Part shown: positions 61,809 through 64,000 of the stretch, one piece after another
How positions within the stretch are numbered: position 1 is the stretch's first letter
Layout of the letters: each line of letters opens with the position of its first letter
Source: Streptomyces sp. MUM 2J
GTDB lineage: Bacteria; Actinomycetota; Actinomycetes; Streptomycetales; Streptomycetaceae
Assembly (NCBI RefSeq): GCF_022414535.1
Contig: NZ_JADWYM010000003.1
Span: forward strand, 186,001 to 250,000
DNA: 64,000 bases
Direction of reading: 5' to 3'
Translations under genes and position numbers: made by a program
Notes under the pieces: model-generated
Told to the model about the DNA's origin: nothing
Database searches by the model: none
The model's input: only the letters and a program-made list of their open reading frames with translations

Positions 61809-64000
61809 GTGGGCGCATTCGACGAGCAGAACGTGGTCCGCCGGTGGTTCGACGTGGCGGATGCCGCGCCCCTGCTGCTGGACGAACGGGGCGCGGTGGC
61901 CGCGTGGACCGGGGACGCCGCGCGCCTGCTCGGATACGGCCCGGCCGACGCGGTCGGCCGCGCCTTCGCCGACCTGCTGGCCGACGGGGACGCGGCACGC
62001 GTCCCGGAGCTGGTCGAGCGGTGCCGCGCCGGCGGCGGCTGGGCCGGGCTGCTCACCGTGCGCCGCCGGGACGGCGGCGCGCTGCGCGTGATGGCGAGGA
62101 TCACTTCGGCGCTGGACACCGGTGGCCCCGCACGCTGCCTGGTGCTGCTGTCGGAGATGGGCGGGGCGCCCGGCTGGGACATGAGCCGCCGGGTACTGGA
62201 GCAGATGGTGGCCGGATCCCCGGTCGGCATCGCGGTCGTCGACACCGACCTGCGGTACGTGTGGTCCAACCCGGCACTGGCGCGCTTCGGCGGCGGACCG
62301 CCCGCTCAGCGGCTGGGCCGGCGCCTGCGGGAGGTGCAGCCCGGCCTGGACGCCGAGGGGATCGAGGCGCAGATGCACCGCGTGCTGGCGACCGGCGAAC
62401 CGGTCGTCGGCTACGAGCACCTGGGGCGGGTGCGGTCCGCGCCGCACCGGGAGACCGCGCACATGATGTCGTTCACCCGGCTCGACGACGACCACGGCCA
62501 GCCGATGGGTGTGTACTACACCGTCGTCGACATCACCGACCGGTACCGCGCCCGCTGCCGTCTCGCGTTGCTGGACCGGGCCGGTGAGCAGCTCGGCCGC
62601 ACCCTGGACGTCACGCACACCGCGCAGGAACTGGCCGAGGTGGCGGTGCCCGAGTTCGCGGACTTCGTCACCGTCGACCTGCTGGACTGCGTGCTGCACG
62701 GCGCGGAGGCCCCGGGCGCCACCGAGACGGTACCGCTGCGCCGGGCGGGTCAGCAGTCGGTGCACCCGGACGTGCCCGAGGCGCTGGTCGGCATCGGCGA
62801 CGTGGCGTCGTACCGGCCGGGCTCCCCGCCGGTCCGTGCCCTGGTCTCGGGGCGGTCCTGGCGCAAGGAGAGGCTCGACCCACCGGCCCGGAGGTGGGCG
62901 ACGCACATACCCGCCGGCCGTGGGGCGACCTTCCTGGAGCTGGGCCTGCACAGCGCGATGATCGTGCCGATCCGGGCGCGGGGCGTGACGCTGGGCGTGA
63001 CCACGTTCTTCCGGCGCCGCCGACAGGAACCCTTCGACGAGGAGGACCTGGGTCTCGCGGAGGACCTGGTAGCCCGCGCGGCGGTCTGCATGGACAACGC
63101 ACGCCGCTACACCCGCGAGCGGGACGCCGCCCTGGTGCTCCAGCACAACCTCCTGCCCCACCGGCTTCCCGAGCTGGAGGCGGTGGAAGCCGCCGCCTGC
63201 TACCGGCCGGCCGACGAACTGATCGGCCTGGGCGGCGACTGGTACGACCTGATCCCGCTGTCGGGGGCGCGGGTCGCCCTGGTGGTGGGCGAGGTGCCGG
63301 GCCACGGCATCGGCGCGGCGGCGGCGATGGGCCGGCTGCGGACGGCCGTGCGCACGCTGGCCGCGCTGGATCTGCCGCCCGAGGAGGTGCTGGCGCACCT
63401 CGACGACCTGGTCTCCAGCACGGCCTGGGAGGAGGGTGTGCGGCCGGACGCCGCGGGCACCGACGCCCAGGCGGTCGGATCGTGCTGTGTGTACGTCGTC
63501 TACGACCCGGTCGACGGGCGGTGCGGCATGGCCGCCGCGGGTCATCCGGCGCCCGCGCTGATCGCGCCGGACGGCGCGGTGACGTTCGTGGAGCTGCCGC
63601 AGGGCCCGGCCCTGGGCGTGGGCGGTCCGCCGTTCGAGTCGGTCGAGCTGGACCTGGCGGAGGGAAGCACGCTGGCCCTGCACACCGACGGGCTGCTGGC
63701 GCGCGGTGAACGGTGGGCCGTGGATGCGGACCGGGAGCGGCTGGGACGGGCGCTGGGACGCCGGGCCGAGTCGCTGGAGCTGAACTGCCGGGCCGTCGTC
63801 GAAGGGCTGGTGCCGTCGCGTCCGCACGACGACGTGGCACTGCTGATGGCCCGCACCCGGCGGCTGGGCGCGCACCAGGTCGCCACCTGGGAACTGGCGC
63901 ACGATCCCGCCATGGTCGCCGACGCCCGCAGGACCGCGGTGCGGCAGCTGGCCGAGTGGGGGCTGGACGAGCTGGCGTTCCCCACGGAGCTGGTCGTCAG
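61809..64000 (+). CDS. PAS-PAS-GAF-SpoIIE phosphatase-HATPase protein (partial, runs off the window)
   Basis: At least 730 residues, no stop codon before the window ends. The GTG at 61809 has AGAGAGG upstream. A first PAS domain covers about 10-118 and a second about 125-245 (SPVGIAVVDTDLRYVWSNPAL). A GAF domain follows at about 265-435. The phosphatase lies at about 445-680 (GLGGDWYDLIP, GEVPGHGIGAAAAMG, LHTDGLLARGE, PHDDVALLMART). A HATPase domain begins near residue 690 and is cut. It has the same plan as the gene at 4400, with one more PAS domain. It should report an intracellular signal to an anti-sigma switch. Confidence 0.9.
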   Translation, partial: MGAFDEQNVVRRWFDVADAAPLLLDERGAVAAWTGDAARLLGYGPADAVGRAFADLLADGDAARVPELVERCRAGGGWAGLLTVRRRDGGALRVMARITSALDTGGPARCLVLLSEMGGAPGWDMSRRVLEQMVAGSPVGIAVVDTDLRYVWSNPALARFGGGPPAQRLGRRLREVQPGLDAEGIEAQMHRVLATGEPVVGYEHLGRVRSAPHRETAHMMSFTRLDDDHGQPMGVYYTVVDITDRYRARCRLALLDRAGEQLGRTLDVTHTAQELAEVAVPEFADFVTVDLLDCVLHGAEAPGATETVPLRRAGQQSVHPDVPEALVGIGDVASYRPGSPPVRALVSGRSWRKERLDPPARRWATHIPAGRGATFLELGLHSAMIVPIRARGVTLGVTTFFRRRRQEPFDEEDLGLAEDLVARAAVCMDNARRYTRERDAALVLQHNLLPHRLPELEAVEAAACYRPADELIGLGGDWYDLIPLSGARVALVVGEVPGHGIGAAAAMGRLRTAVRTLAALDLPPEEVLAHLDDLVSSTAWEEGVRPDAAGTDAQAVGSCCVYVVYDPVDGRCGMAAAGHPAPALIAPDGAVTFVELPQGPALGVGGPPFESVELDLAEGSTLALHTDGLLARGERWAVDADRERLGRALGRRAESLELNCRAVVEGLVPSRPHDDVALLMARTRRLGAHQVATWELAHDPAMVADARRTAVRQLAEWGLDELAFPTELVV

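Overview
This window is chromosomal DNA of a Streptomyces or a very close relative. It is about 70-75% GC, and almost every gene ends its codons in G or C. Start codons are often GTG with GGAGG-type leaders. It carries typical Streptomyces families: multi-domain SpoIIE phosphatases, roadblock/LC7 proteins, bL31B, MurT/GatD, an XRE-cupin regulator, a ROK-type xylose regulator and a Pkn-type kinase. The gene content and order (bL31B, helicase, TesB, xylAB, acyl-CoA dehydrogenases, ligase, GabD, MurT/GatD, Pfk, CtaG, LytS/LytR, DDAH, ornithine aminotransferase) recall a conserved core segment of Streptomyces chromosomes. That comparison is from memory and was not run. I found no rRNA, tRNA, CRISPR array, insertion sequence or prophage.

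Layout. 1-2387: the tail of an unidentified gene, small conserved proteins, a DUF2267 protein and a PP2C phosphatase. 2455-8613: a DHA2 drug exporter, a PAS/GAF/SpoIIE/HATPase phosphatase, a stand-alone type III polyketide synthase and a DUF4177 protein. 9062-15148: a YjbQ protein, a flavin monooxygenase-like enzyme, a short MltG, an ABC exporter divergent from a MarR regulator, and an L,D-transpeptidase-like lipoprotein. 15719-21732: DUF5709, bL31B, a membrane hydrolase, a DUF3516 Ski2-like helicase, a TesB thioesterase and a Streptomyces-specific protein. 21877-24329: two roadblock proteins beside what I read as the decayed remains of a conservon-type histidine kinase and an MHYT membrane protein.

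24472-34430: a methyltransferase, an MpaB-type oxygenase, an unknown protein, small membrane proteins, the xylose locus (xylA divergent from xylB-xylR) and a secreted phosphodiester glycosidase. 34722-39861: an operon with a quinone-oxidoreductase-like enzyme and two overlapping acyl-CoA dehydrogenases, only one of which keeps the catalytic glutamate motif. Next to it an XRE-cupin regulator diverges from a thioredoxin-reductase-like flavoenzyme. 39986-46516: DNA ligase overlapping a NUDIX hydrolase, a GabD-like dehydrogenase, an acyl-CoA dehydrogenase divergent from a TetR regulator over a clear palindrome, and peptide deformylase. 46664-49979: murT-gatD (lipid II amidation) and phosphofructokinase.

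50151-64000: CtaG; a lipoprotein with one PASTA repeat followed by a Ser/Thr kinase that lacks PASTA; an operon in which a LytTR regulator and a LytS-type kinase flank a DUF485 protein and an acetate/pyruvate-type symporter; an Lrp regulator with DDAH and ornithine aminotransferase (arginine/ornithine use); and a second SpoIIE phosphatase that runs off the window end.

The points most worth a second look are the decayed MHYT/kinase locus, the split PASTA/kinase pair, the unequal dehydrogenase pair, the symporter flanked by its own two-component system, and the palindromic operators in front of the TetR and MarR genes.
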